A stretch of DNA of 64,000 bases from Gnetum montanum (taxonomy: Eukaryota; Streptophyta; Gnetopsida; Gnetales; Gnetaceae), in the NCBI GenBank assembly GCA_015680685.1, contig MNCI01036774.1:689240-753239 (forward strand), given 5' to 3'. Positions 48,672-59,962 of the stretch are shown one piece after another. The notes under the pieces were generated by a model that had not been told where the DNA came from, did no database searches, and was given only the letters and a program-made list of their open reading frames with translations. Within the stretch, counting starts at the first letter, position 1. Every line of letters starts with the position of its first letter. The position numbers and the translations under genes are program-made.

Positions 48672-50520
48672 ATGGATCATCTAACATCCAACATATCTTC
48701 TTCTCATAGGCGAGATGGATCCAACCCATCGATGCCACAAGAATGTTGGGTGGTATACAAGAATCCAGATGAATGTGTACCTGATTTCACCTTCATCCTA
48801 CAATAGGATGAACATTCACGATGGCAAGACATGGAAGGCAACATTGTACTACCGCTTGACTGATTGGCTCATGGAATGCTATTTCACAATCTTGCCAAAC
48901 TGGGCATCTAGGATCGTGGTATGGAGTATGTCATGGAGGACCATGACTACCAAGACTATCGTCCCACTAAGGCCTAGAGGGTACAAGATTAGTAGTAGGT
49001 AGAACGATATGAACACATGAAGGGAAAATAATTCAGTAACCCCTTATTCTTGCAAGGTCTATAGAATGATGGGGAGCCCATCTTTCATGATTCCCATTTG
49101 GCCAAGCTTCCTCATCCAGAACAAGAAGGCAAGTGATCGGGACCCCCAGGATGATGGAGGATCATGCGAGAAAGGTCACGATACAAGCAAGGATGGACAA
49201 GAAGGTCATGGCCACTGGCAGAGCTGAGGGGGAGATCAACACCAGGAGGGTGGTGATCCCTCTCCCTCTTCTCCATCCTCTCACTCCCCACTACCATCAT
49301 CTAGTTTAGACTCTGATCATAATCATGGTAGAAAGGAGCAAGGTGATGGTGGTCATAAGAACCAAAAGGAATGATGTGAGGAAGTGCATGACCAATCACG
49401 CGAGTCTCACAGTCATGAAAGGAGGGGCAACCATAATCGTCATAGACACCGTGGTGCTTAGCAGGACTATGACTTGGATGAGCCATTTCTGGCTACTTGA
49501 AGCATGCTCCATATTGTCAAGGTAGTTTAGATCCCTAGTAGGAACTTGAAGGATATTTGGATCAAATGCATTGACATGAATAATATTCCTAGGTTTGAAG
49601 GGGGGTACAATTGTGATATGCAAACTCACCTGTAGGCATTCCATGACACTTGCACCCTATAGAATATTGATAATGATTGAAAAAAGCTTAAGTTGTTCCC
49701 TCGCACACTCATGAAGGAAGTAGAAAGTTGGTACTGGTCTTTGGAACCAGAATCAATCAGAAGATGGAGTACGATGCTTGATATCTTCAATGACAAGTAT
49801 CAAGCCTACTCCAGAGTGGTGAATCTGAGACATTAGATCCAAGGGTGTAAGAAAGGTAGTCATGAACCCTTGGATGCAGCCATGAGCAAGTACTATTCAT
49901 TGTTACATCGGTTCCGTGGTCATGGCTACTCTTAGCGGGCATAGCTTTGCCATATCATTGATGGGCTCCACTTTGAAACAAGAAAGACCCTTGGCATGTA
50001 CGCCTAGGGATGATTATTAGAACTAAGGGCTCATCAACTACAACACCTAATTGAGCAAGTGGCTAAAGAAGAGGGGGAGCTCAGAAAGAAGGAGAGTGTA
50101 GAGGAGTTTAACCAAGATCCCTCCATCAGAAAGAGGGAAGTCCAATTTTTCAAAGATGAGGAGGAATCACAACTAGAAGCAGTGGTGAACTGGAAAACCT
50201 TGCCTTTACAAAAGTTTGCATCTGAAATATCAGCAAAGGTTGATAAGATGTAGGACTCTTTGGACGAAAAATTTCAAAGTGTGTTAAAAATTGTAAAAGA
50301 ATCCAGAGAGGAAGGTAATGATCGTGATTGGCATAGGAAGAAGGAAGTTGAACGTGCCCAACATAAGGATAAGAGAAAATTTTTTGTAGTAGAATAGGTT
50401 GTAGAATCTGATACAGAGGAAGACGATGAATGTGGCATATGTCAATACGAACATCCTGAGGGGTGTTGTCCTATGGTGTCATATCTTCAAGAGTTTGGGG
50501 TGTACGTGTTGAATCCTCGC
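48672..50520 (+). pseudogene. gag: gag of element D (broken)
   Basis: ATG 48672 (MDHLTSNISSSHRRDGSNPS), then NPDECVPDFTFILQ, matching C. A Gly/Arg/His/Pro-rich stretch is at about 49120-49450. The gag core is at 49560-50030 (NNIPRFEGGYN; MLDIFNDKYQAYSRV). The charged segment 50059-50253 reads AKEEGELRKKESVEEFNQDP. Zinc knuckle CGICQYEHPEGCCP at about 50431-50475. Stops (mostly TAG) and frameshifts. Confidence 0.87.
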
Positions 50521-51129
50521 TTGGTAAGGAGGCAAACACCTCGAAGGTTACCTTACCCACAAGTTAACCCAAGGTAGTTCCACCAGTAGCAAGGGTATTA
50601 TCCAAGTGGAGTGCCACCACAATCATATGAATACTTCCAGCAGTGCCAACAACCAAAAGCATGGGGAATGCCACCCCCAAGGCAATAGTACCCTTACAAA
50701 CAGCCAAATCCTTATGGGTACTATGTTTAGCAGCCAGTCTCCCCATGGAACTCTTCTAGCCACATCGCATTTCAGAATTATTACCATCCTCCAGAATATT
50801 TTCGACCACAATCTCCATCACCCAGGAGGGAAATTCGACATCTTTACTACCCTCTATCATCTTCTCCTGCCACTCCTTCTCCACAACATCCCACTCAACT
50901 ACCACCTACTCCACCTATGCAGGGGAAGATACCATCACAGCCACAACAATGCAACGTTATGAGGGCTGTCAACCTACAACCAGAAAATCAACTGAGTGGA
51001 CTAGAATCAAAACCATGAAAAATTTCTTTCTTCCAGCCCAATAATCTGAACATACCCTCACATACACCTATGGCTACTGCCTCTGAACCACAAAGCACCT
51101 CCACTATTCCACCTCTCTAGTAGCATTAC

Positions 51130-51590
51130 AGGTAGGGCATCTTCCTTGGAAATTGATTGATTTGGGAAGCCCCTTCATCTATCTTTAGGTGGGAGGAAAT
51201 AAGCTGTGTAGAGACATTCTGGACTTAGGGTCAAGAGTCAATTTGATCTCACATCACATGTACAAGAACTAGAACCTGCCCCTACTAATGAAGAGCAACA
51301 TTCAGCTTGAGCTGGCAGACCAAAGTATTACCATTCCCTTGGGATTGGTGGAGGATATTGTGACTACCATTTGTGGGTGGTCCTATCCTACTGATTTCCT
51401 TTTCATCCATGTGGAGAACTACAATGGGAACTTCTCAATCATAATGGGAAGAGCTTGGCTAAGCATGGTGGATGCATGACTAGGACTTCGAGATCTTTTC
51501 CTTGAAATTTCAAAGGAAAATCCTTTTGGAAAGATTGAGAAGAAGCACGTTCCATGCATCACGTACAATGACTCAGGGTGCAACTATGTG
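51130..51590 (+). pseudogene. Aspartic protease of element D (broken)
   Basis: Active site ILDLGSRVNLIS near 51218: DLG is the form typical of Athila/Tat proteases. Then QLELADQSITIPLGLVEDIV (from 51300) and FSIIMGRAWLSMVDA ending at 51479. One TAG lies just upstream of the 51288 segment. Confidence 0.86.
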
Positions 51591-51699
51591 CTATAGTTAT
51601 GGTCTACTAAGCAGACATCCATTTAAGCATGCAATCAGTGTACCAAAGAATCACCAATTCAGCAGTGCTTGTATGCAGTAGCCATAACTTAAGAAGGCA

Positions 51700-53350
51700 G
51701 CCAATGGATAACAGCTGATCCTGATAGCGGCACATTGTGCATGGAACCATTTGAGGGGCTTGTACGAGCCTATGTAGAAAGCATGGATGAAATGGAAGAG
51801 GTTCATCAACAAGTCTCCACTTTTGATGATGACGATGATTGGGGAAAGCTACAAATCCCTGAAACCTTCAAAAAAGAGCCCCTGGAGCTCAAGTCCTTAT
51901 TGGATGCATTTTTGCAAAATGGAAAGCTGGTAATTATCAATGCCACCCTTGCTCCAGAACAGAAGAAAAAGTTGCTACATGTGGTGAACAAATGGGATGC
52001 TACATTTGCATGGTCATATCTTGAGCTAATCGAAGTTGATCCCAAGGTTTGCCAACATCAAATCTATATTGACCCCTTCATGAAGCCACAACGTCAACCA
52101 CAAAGGTGGTTGAACCCAAAACTAAAGTAGGTTGTCAAAGATGAAATCAAATAGTTGCTAAAAGTGGGGTTCATCTATTCCATTGTCAATAGAAAATGGG
52201 TCAGCCCACTCATTATTGTGCCAAAGAAGGGTGGTAAATGGAGGGTATGCATAGATTTCCGATTACTCAACATGGATACCTTCAAGGATCACTTCCCACT
52301 CCCATTTGTGTTCCAAGTGTTGGACACAATTTCAGGGCATCATTATTACAGCTTTTTGGATGATTATAGGTTATAACCAAATCCAAATTGCATTAGAATA
52401 CCAGGCCAAAATAACTTTCACAAGTCCATGGGACACTTTCGCATACAAGAAGATGCCTTTTGGTTTGTGTAATGAACCTACAACTTTCCAACGCCTTGTC
52501 CTCAACATCTTCCAACAACAAATTGGTAATGCGGTAGAGGTCTTCATGGATGACTTCTCTACCTATGGGACCATGTTTGAGCAAGCCTTAGACTATCTTG
52601 AGCAAGTTCTGAAAAGGTGTGTAGACACTAATCTTTGGCTCAATTGTCAGAAAAGCCACTTGATGGTCCAAGAAGGCATTGTGCTAGGGCATCGAATTTC
52701 ATAGAAAGGGATTAGTGTGGATCCTGAAAAGATCAAGGTCATCCAAGGAATCACCCAACAACCAAGCATGGTAAAAGATGTTTGGTCGTTTCTTGGCCAC
52801 ACTGGTTACTACCAACGCTTCATTGAAAATTTCTCGAAGATCATCAAGCTGTTGGTAGAACTCACAAAGAAAGATGCTCCATTCATTGACCAAGGAATTT
52901 GAATTTTCATTCCAAGCGCTTAAGCAGAAACTCGTAGAAACTCTAGTTCTACAGCTACCTGATTGGTCCAGGCCCTTCCACATTATGACGGATGCATCCA
53001 ACTATGACTTGGGAGCCATGCTTACACAGTGTGATGATCAAAAAAATCCATACTATATCCACTGTGCAAGCCATAGCATTGTGGGTGCTTAGCTTAACTA
53101 CACCACCACTGAAAAGGAGTTGATGGAAGTGGTGTTCGCATTGGAAACATTCTGACACTATGTGCTCGGATACAAGGTGTTCGTGCATACTAAGCACAAT
53201 GCTATCTGGTTCTTGATAAAAAACCAACAGTGAGCCCCTGCATCATTCGGTGGCTGGTGATTCTTCAGGAATTTAACCTCACCATGGTAGACTAGAAGGG
53301 AACTAAGAATGTGGTTGCTGACCATTTATCTTGGTTGCGATGGGATGACG
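51700..53350 (+). pseudogene. pol: Reverse transcriptase/RNase H of element D (broken)
   Basis: Linker 51735-52130 (FLQNGKLVIINATLAPEQKK). RT 52155-52704: KWRVCIDFRLLNMDTFKDHF, PLPFVFQVLDTISGHHYYSF, a frameshift near 52370, then FGLCNEPTTFQRLVLNIFQQ and intact FMDDFSTYG at 52543-52569. Thumb/connection 52717-52902 (FLGHTGYYQRFIENFSKI). RNase H 52960-53340: HIMTDASNYDLGAML, EKELMEVVFALE, HTKHNAIWF (Asp of HTDH is Lys). Confidence 0.9.
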
Positions 53351-53479
53351 CAGAAGAGGAGGAGCCTATTTTTGACCAATTTCCAGATGAACTCCTCTTC
53401 GTCAGTGTGGTTGATTCGTAGGTGCCCAAAGCATCACCTTGATTTAGTCACATCGTCACCTATCTCACAACTCAAGAGT

Positions 53480-54790
53480 TGCCGAAGGAATGGGACCATC
53501 GACAGAAAAAATAGTTTCTCCATAAGGCCAAGCACTTCATGGAAATAAATGGCAACCTTTATAAGGTGTGTGCAGATGGCTTGGTTCGATGGCGTGTCCT
53601 TGAAGATGATACAATGTGCATCCTCCAAGATGCTCACGAGGGCCCTTGTGGGGGCCACTATGCTAGACACTGCACAACCATTAAGGTCCTACTTGCAGGA
53701 TATTACTGGCCCACAATTTTCAGGGATGTACAATGGTTCACTCGCTCCTGTGAACGATGCCAAAGAGACTATGGGATGACTACACTAATGGAGGGACCTC
53801 AACAGTGGATCCAACCACTGGAGCCCTTCGACATTTGGGGCATCGACTTCATGGGGCCCATCACACCCCTGTCCAACAGAAAGGTGTACATCATCATAGT
53901 TGTGGATTACTATACAAAGTGGGCAGAGGTGGCTGTTGTAATCGACTATTCTTCAAACACCATCGCATGATCTATCCAACAACAAATCGTCAATAGGTTT
54001 GGAGTGCCACGTGCACTCATCTCGGACAATGGAACTCATTTTATAGGTGTCACTTTTCGAAAACTCATGTAACACTTGGGGGTCACCCATAAATTTACAA
54101 CACCCTATCACCCCCAAGCCAATGGGCAAACCGAAGTCACCAATAGGGAGATCACCAAGATCCTCACCTGAACCATCAGCAAATATAGAAGGGATTGGAG
54201 CACCAAACTTAACGATGCCCTCTGGGCCTATCACTCCACTTGAAAACTTTCTGTAGGTACTCTTCCTATGAGTTAGTGTACGAAAAGTTACCAACACTTC
54301 CAATCTAGGCAGAACTCTGGACACTGTCCACAACTAGTGACTTAGGCCTTGACCTACCACTGGCACAACATGAGTGGCTTATCAACCTAAGTATGCTAGA
54401 TGAGAATTGATTAGTCGCCCTATCCTCAAATGAGATCCACAAGGCCTACAACAAGAAATTTCATGGTCTTAGGATTCAGAAGGTCACATTTAGATGTGGA
54501 GACAAAGTGTTGTATTGGAACCCCACACATGTATCACAACTGACCAAGTTTCAAACACTATGGGAGGGATCTTACATTGTCTCTAAAACCTTTCCATCTG
54601 GGGCCTTGCTCATCCAAAAACCTGAGGACCCCACATGTATGCAGTTAGTCAACCAGAAATAACTAAAACCTTTCCGTGAGCTCCACTTAACTAGTGCTAC
54701 CACCTCATCATTACTGGGACAACCTCACTCCATCTTTCGCATCTCCTCCTTTCCACCAAGTCGTGGGGGAGATTGTCTTCCATGCTAATC
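53480..54790 (+). pseudogene. Integrase of element D (nearly intact core)
   Basis: The frame 53539-53970 is open for 143 codons: zinc region HEGPCGGHYARHC ... SCERCQRD, then [18 protein letters not shown]. After one TGA come LISDNGTHF and [10 protein letters not shown]; the D-35-E spacing is exact. Both Asp and the Glu are kept. The C-terminal part (SYELVYEKLPTL; DKVLYWNPTHVSQ; QPHSIFRISSF) runs into the PPT-like motif at 54758. A TAA in the core plus TGA/TAG codons make it non-functional. Confidence 0.9.
54758..54775 (+). promoter_or_regulatory. PPT-like motif at the end of pol (element D)
   Basis: AAGTCGTGGGGGAGATTG, the same core as the LTR-adjacent CAGTCGTGGGGGTA. Confidence 0.5.
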
Positions 54791-54799
54791 CATTCCACT

Positions 54800-56334
54800 A
54801 AGCTCCTCACTATTTTTTAGAATCTTTTGTTTTACACTTTTTTGGTTTTCAACATCATTCATACGTTTGCCAATTTTTGTTAAGATTTTTCTTTCTTTAA
54901 TTATTTTTCCATTTCTTTGTTATTGTTTATTTATATATATGTATGTCCTTCATTTTCAAGTGATCGCTAATCAATCGTCTTATTGTCATTAGGTTTGGCA
55001 TGGATGGTTTTCGTTGTGATGGGTCACTACAAATAGCCACTTATTTTACCTCACTCTTGCCCTTGCATGGTTGTTCTTGGTTTTTACATCTACTTTCACC
55101 TCATAATATTGGTAGTGAGTCCACTTCATCCATCCATTCATCCACTCCATGGTTTTCCAAATCTTGGAAATGTGCAACCCCGTTTCACTTAAAAACATTA
55201 TAATTAATCTGTGACTTGTGTAGTTCCTAGACTCAGGGATGACCCAATAGTTTGAATCAGGTGTGACTTCAAGGGGAATGCAACATCTGTCATCCTCTTC
55301 TACCCCTTGGGTGGCAGGGATGCCCTTACGAATTTCTTCTCACTCCACATTCTTGTCTACAAGGAAGCTCCTTGGCAATTTGACCTTGCATGGTGTGGTC
55401 CTCATCAAACACAAAAATAAAAAAAAAATAAAAAAACCATGAGGATTCAAAGCACACCCCTTGGTTAAATGCATGCACATAAGCATGGATCTTTGCATGG
55501 TGTGATTCCCACAAAATAAAAGAAAAACACAGGAATAAAATCTTAACCATGTGGGAATTCAAATCACACCCCTTAGACTACCTCTCATGGGCCACTAGCA
55601 CTAGTTATGGGACTTTCTTCATCCCCTCTCACTTGGTCCCATTTCCCTTTCTTCCTCTCACATTTTTTGGAGTAGTGGTTCTCTACCGGTGCATTCCTGT
55701 CCACTTGGGAGGTGGACAAGTCTTCACATGTTGTTGCAATGTCACTAGATGTGGATGGTTTTGGGTCTGACCTCAGGCAAGGTCCTATCAGGTCACTTAA
55801 CCACAACTTCATATGGGGTTTTATGTGATCAATAATTAGAATTCCACTCTCACTCCTCTCTTTCTCCACCCATTTCTCTCCCTTACTCACCTCATTGCCA
55901 ATCTTATGTTTTGATCATTTGTCATGCTTCCTTTGAACTTCTCATGCCATGGTAGATTCTCATGGATGGGTGTATTAACTTGCGATTACCATTTCCTAAC
56001 CCTGGGGCTCATGGACCCCAGTGTTGGGGATATGAAAGGGCTATGAAGGAAACTGCCTACTATGGGGAGGACCTACTTGCATATTCTCGATGCCATTTAT
56101 TAGTTCCCATCCTATTGGTTTGATTGGTGGCTTGTGTCCACATCCTCCATCACTTGATTTCTTTCCCGCGGAGTCCTTTCTTACCACGTTCTCCTACTTA
56201 TGACTCTTTTTCTAGCTCGATTTCCCTTCCTTTTGTCATCAATCGTGTTCTGGACCTCTCATGCTTTTCAACCACCCTAATTTGATGTTTTAAATTCATC
56301 TTTTCAAACATTTTTTGGGTTGGTCAATGATGGT
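54800..56334 (+). other. 3' noncoding region of element D before the internal promoter-like block
   Basis: T-rich tract, two hairpins (55392-55570), then sequence shared with A-C (GGGCCACTAGCACTAGTTAT). No gene. Confidence 0.6.
55392..55570 (+). other. Two tandem copies of the 3'-region hairpin (element D)
   Basis: Unit 1 (55392-55458): GGTGTG-G-TCCTCAT, A-rich loop, ATGAGGA-TTCAAAG-CACACC. Unit 2 (55499-55570): GGTGTGA-TTCCCACA, loop, TGTGGGAA-TTCAAA-TCACACC. Both stems are perfect in both units although their sequences differ. Confidence 0.78.
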
Positions 56335-56450
56335 CAACAAGTGTGACCCCTTGCATATATGGGGCCCCATATACGCAGCCCCTTGTGTATACATGGTCAC
56401 GCATACACGACCCCATCGATGCAGCACCCAACCCATATATATATGGCCAT
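56335..56450 (+). promoter_or_regulatory. Internal U3-like block with TATA-like run, upstream of ORF3
   Basis: GC-richer block full of short palindromic words also found in D's own U3: ATATATGGGGCCCCATATA, GTGTATACATGG, GCATACACGACCCCATCGAT. It ends in TATATATA at 56436-56443, then about 430 bp to the ORF3 ATG. It resembles a second promoter. Inference from composition and shared words. Confidence 0.45.
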
Positions 56451-56590
56451 TGCACTTTCAAATTTCATCATTTTGCAAAAAAATTAGGAGGAAATTTTGC
56501 CATTTTTTCTACCGAACTTCTTCCCAAGCACCTAGATTCCATCGCAGGTTCGCATCAACCGATCCTTGTCCTTTTAAGCACCCAGAGGTA

Positions 56591-56610
56591 TGCTCTCAGT
56601 CATGGGGGGT
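56591..56610 (+). promoter_or_regulatory. Mid-region PPT-like motif (element D)
   Basis: TGCTCTCAGTCATGGGGGGT, as in B and C. Confidence 0.5.
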
Positions 56611-56871
56611 GAAGCCTATGTGTAATTAATTAATTAATCAATCAATTAGTTAATTAATTAAGACTTCACACCTCTAAGGGAAGAAACAAAAACAACTGTT
56701 TAAACTCCAACTCATCCCTTGTTGTTTTTGGCTCTAACCAATGAATTAACACTCTAGGGGATTTAATGGAATACCGTGCCAACAACATAACTTAGTCGAA
56801 CTAAGAAGGTGTATGAGGATGATTTTGAGCTACTTATGCACAATCTAATAGGTGGTTATGTTTGATTGTAG

Positions 56872-59725
56872 ATGGTACCCAAACCAAGGCATCCAAGGGG
56901 CAAAGGACCATCACAACCAAGGGACAAGCACCCACAAATGGGAAGGGGACGAAGCGTGCAACAACCAAAGCACGTGGAGGAATCTCATGCAACTAGCCCC
57001 CTCTGCATAGGACTTGATGTAGAATCTATCCATTAAATTCCTGAAGAGGAGATTCCCAGCGAGCAATCGCAAGGGGATGAGACTCCAGGGATAGCACCAT
57101 GGCTTGAAGTCACCTTGACCCAAGCTTGTCTTGATGCTATCAAGTCACGAGAGGTGCAACGGATGGTCCTCCAAGAGCTAAACTTTGGACCATTTCTTGA
57201 GCACGCACCAGAAGATGTTAGGCTTCAACTGCAAAACTTTTCGATCTAGCCAATCATCACAACTAGTGGTGAATGGTACTTAGGAGAGACCTATCTCTTC
57301 TAGACGAATTGACAACTAGGATCTAGGGTAAGAATCAAAGACATTTATGTTTCTTACTCTTTAGAGGCAATAACACAAGCTTTGGGGTTGCCAGAGACTG
57401 GAGCAGATGTGGCAGAGATCCCAAAACAAGTAGACCTTGAGGTAAAAGGGGAGTGGATTAGGCTGTGCTATGGGGTAGACCACAAGGAGTTTGGCTTTCG
57501 AACCATAGCAGAGAGGGTGTATTCAAAGATCACGTATTACCACCTGAATCCAACGGTAAGACCCAAAAAAATCATGGCCTTTTCCACTCGTGCATGTGTC
57601 GCTCTAAGTGGGAAGTTCCCGATGAGTCTTCCATAGTTATTATTTTTGGAAATTGAAAAAAGGTTCGCCGAAAGTGAACATGGAAGATGAACTCTCCCCT
57701 TCTCCTACCTAATCAGAAAGTTATGAAAATGGGCAAGGATAGCACAGTATGCCAATGATATAATCTGACATGCCCCGATTGCTCATGGCATGAAATGATG
57801 AAAGATAGGACTCCCACCACTACACAAACAGAGGAAGAGTAGCAACCACCTCCACCACCTGCACCAACAACAAGGTCAGGTTCACAAAATATTGTAGAAC
57901 ACATCCGCAAAATCTAACAATCGCTCTTGAGCTAGTAAGAACAATCTAGCAGGACTGGTAGAGGGAAAGACCCTTTAGTCTATTACCCTGCAATAAGCCA
58001 TCTAGAGCAAGTGGCTTGATTAGTCAGTTTTCTTGAAAGAGTAGAGCCGATGTTCTCCGCTACTCGAATGCAAGTGCTAGCAAGAACAGATCCTAGAATC
58101 TGAGAGGTAACATTATCAACTCAACAACTATTCCTTTAAATTTTAAGAAATGCTGCTACCTTCTCAGTATGCTTGAAAGATGGTGAGGGGGCAATAGTCC
58201 TTTTGATGTAGCACCAAGGACATGAGATTGCGGTCGAAGTGGTTACTGATATAATTGCTATGTCACTTAATGCACCAGTAGCACTTGTACAAAATGTGCA
58301 TGGACTTCAAGATGTACAGGCATCCACCAGAACTTCACGTAGTAGGATGGATGCAGCACAACACAAACAAATGTTGGACCAACTGGTGGGAACCGAGCAA
58401 CCGCTTTTAGATGTCTTTGACCTTCCGCATAACATTACTACAAACTAGTCGGAGCTGCTTTTGGCAAGAGGGAAGAGCCTCATTTTAGAAGGGAAACTTG
58501 AAGCTGCTCAAGCCACTTGTCAATGCTTGACAATAGAAGTCACCCAGTTAAGAGCCCAACTTGTCGATCTAGCTCTCCTCAACCATGAGCTCACCAACGA
58601 TGAAGCTTTTCAGCAACTTCAAGTTAAAGTTTAGATAGTTGAGGATAAGAAAGAGTTAATGATCTTTGACAAGGCCTTGGAAAATGCTCAAACATATCAT
58701 TTAGACAAGAACTTGATGGAGGTTCGCCAGGAGAATGTCAGGTTGACCACGGAGGTCCATCGCCTATGTAATGTTGGTGCTAAAAATGAACACATGAAAA
58801 ATTTTATTCATCAATAGCAGGAAGAGCTAGCTAGGATGAGTGTTGATGTGAGAAGATTGGCTGTTGAGAACCGAAACTTGTCCATGGAGGAGGTTTGAGC
58901 CTCGCGATAGAAATATGCCATCAAAGTTGTTGCTTGGAAGAATGAGGCCCTAAAATTTGAAAAAGTCAAGAATCATTATAGGGACCAAGTGGAATTGCAA
59001 AAGGAAGTAAATGAGAAGCAGATTCAAGATGCAAAGGCCAAGTTGAACCAAGCGCTCTAGCAGCTCCAAGAGGGAGGCGAGGTATGGCAACCTATCTTTG
59101 ATGGGTTGAATGCCTACAATCAAGCTAAAATCCACCTCAAGGAGATGCAGATTAAAGAAATGACAGAGTATATGGAGCTCACAAACCTTTGCTATGCAAA
59201 ATTGGCCATGCTCTCAGCTAGGAGACGACGGTCCAAATTGGACAAACAAGTGGCTACCTCATATTCTTTATACGAGGGCGAGTTCCAAGCACATAAAGCA
59301 ACAAAGAAGAAATTGGAAATGACAAACATGAAACTCAAGGTTCTCTACATGAATTTTGAAGGACAACATGCTGTCACAAAGATCTTGGCCCATCGTATGA
59401 ATGACTACTAGTAGTTGTAGACATTAATTCGAGCATTCAACATTGAATGGAAATAGTTCGCAGCCTGGTTCATCAACTTGAAAGAACTCTTCCCGACACT
59501 ACCATGCCTTGGGAGGTTTCAGTTCCAGCACACATTAGTGAAGCCTGCTAGACAATGAACAATCCCAGAAGTAAAGAGGAAAAAATGAGGACTCTCTTGG
59601 AGGCTTTCCGGCTGCTTCCAGAAGTTTCAATTGCTGCAGGACAACCATCATTCATGCCACTATCACCGCATGGGCTAGAGGCTGGTGAAGGTCCATCAGA
59701 GCCAACGCACCCAGGGATAGTGTGA
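56872..59725 (+). pseudogene. ORF3: env-position gene with coiled-coil C-terminal half (broken)
   Basis: Starts at ATG 56872, directly after a splice-acceptor-like TTTGATTGTAG. The first part (56872-57636, one frame, four stops) begins with a basic, Pro/Gly/Lys-rich tail (MVPKPRHPRGKGPSQPRDKH) and holds a globular stretch: REVQRMVLQELNFGPFLEHA, RIKDIYVSYSLEAITQALGL, EWIRLCYGVDHKEFGF. After a frameshift there is a Gln/Pro/Thr-rich linker (QPPPPPAPTTRSG, about 57840-57880), then from about 58440 a long coiled coil (58500-59410: TIEVTQLRAQLVDLALLNHE; RQENVRLTTEVHRL; SLYEGEFQAHKATKKKLEMT). It probably ends SPHGLEAGEGPSEPTHPGIV at 59725 after another shift. Full length would be about 950 residues. 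The N-terminal part loosely recalls plant transposon-borne domains found with coiled coils; no envelope signature (signal peptide, membrane anchor) is seen. Confidence 0.65.
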
Positions 59726-59946
59726 TCTTCTCTGGCAATTTTTGCATCCTTCTACATAGCAAAGACTCCAGGATCAGTAGGGTGTTCAATTTTATCTTTG
59801 AACACCACCATTTTGTTAATTTGTCCTTCTCTGTACACCCAGGCACTTGGTAAAATTTGTGTGTGTCATGTGTGTCAAGTCATGTGCATTGTAAATAAAA
59901 GTCCATACCTTCCAAGTTGTAGAGGAACTCGAGGATGAGTTTTTAC

Positions 59947-59962
59947 TCAGTCGTGGGGGTAT
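59947..59962 (+). promoter_or_regulatory. Polypurine tract of element D
   Basis: ACTCAGTCGTGGGGGTA region directly before TGATGAAGTATC. Confidence 0.87.

Noticed and set aside
53953-54333. 126-codon open frame on the minus strand
   Set aside because: It lies opposite the integrase of D, whose motifs (SDNG, GQTEVTN) are unmistakable on the plus strand.
56315-56629. Two overlapping open frames of 89-104 codons in element D
   Set aside because: They cover the GC-richer palindromic block and the mid-region PPT-like motif, with no protein-like composition; the ORF3 start at 56872 is better supported.
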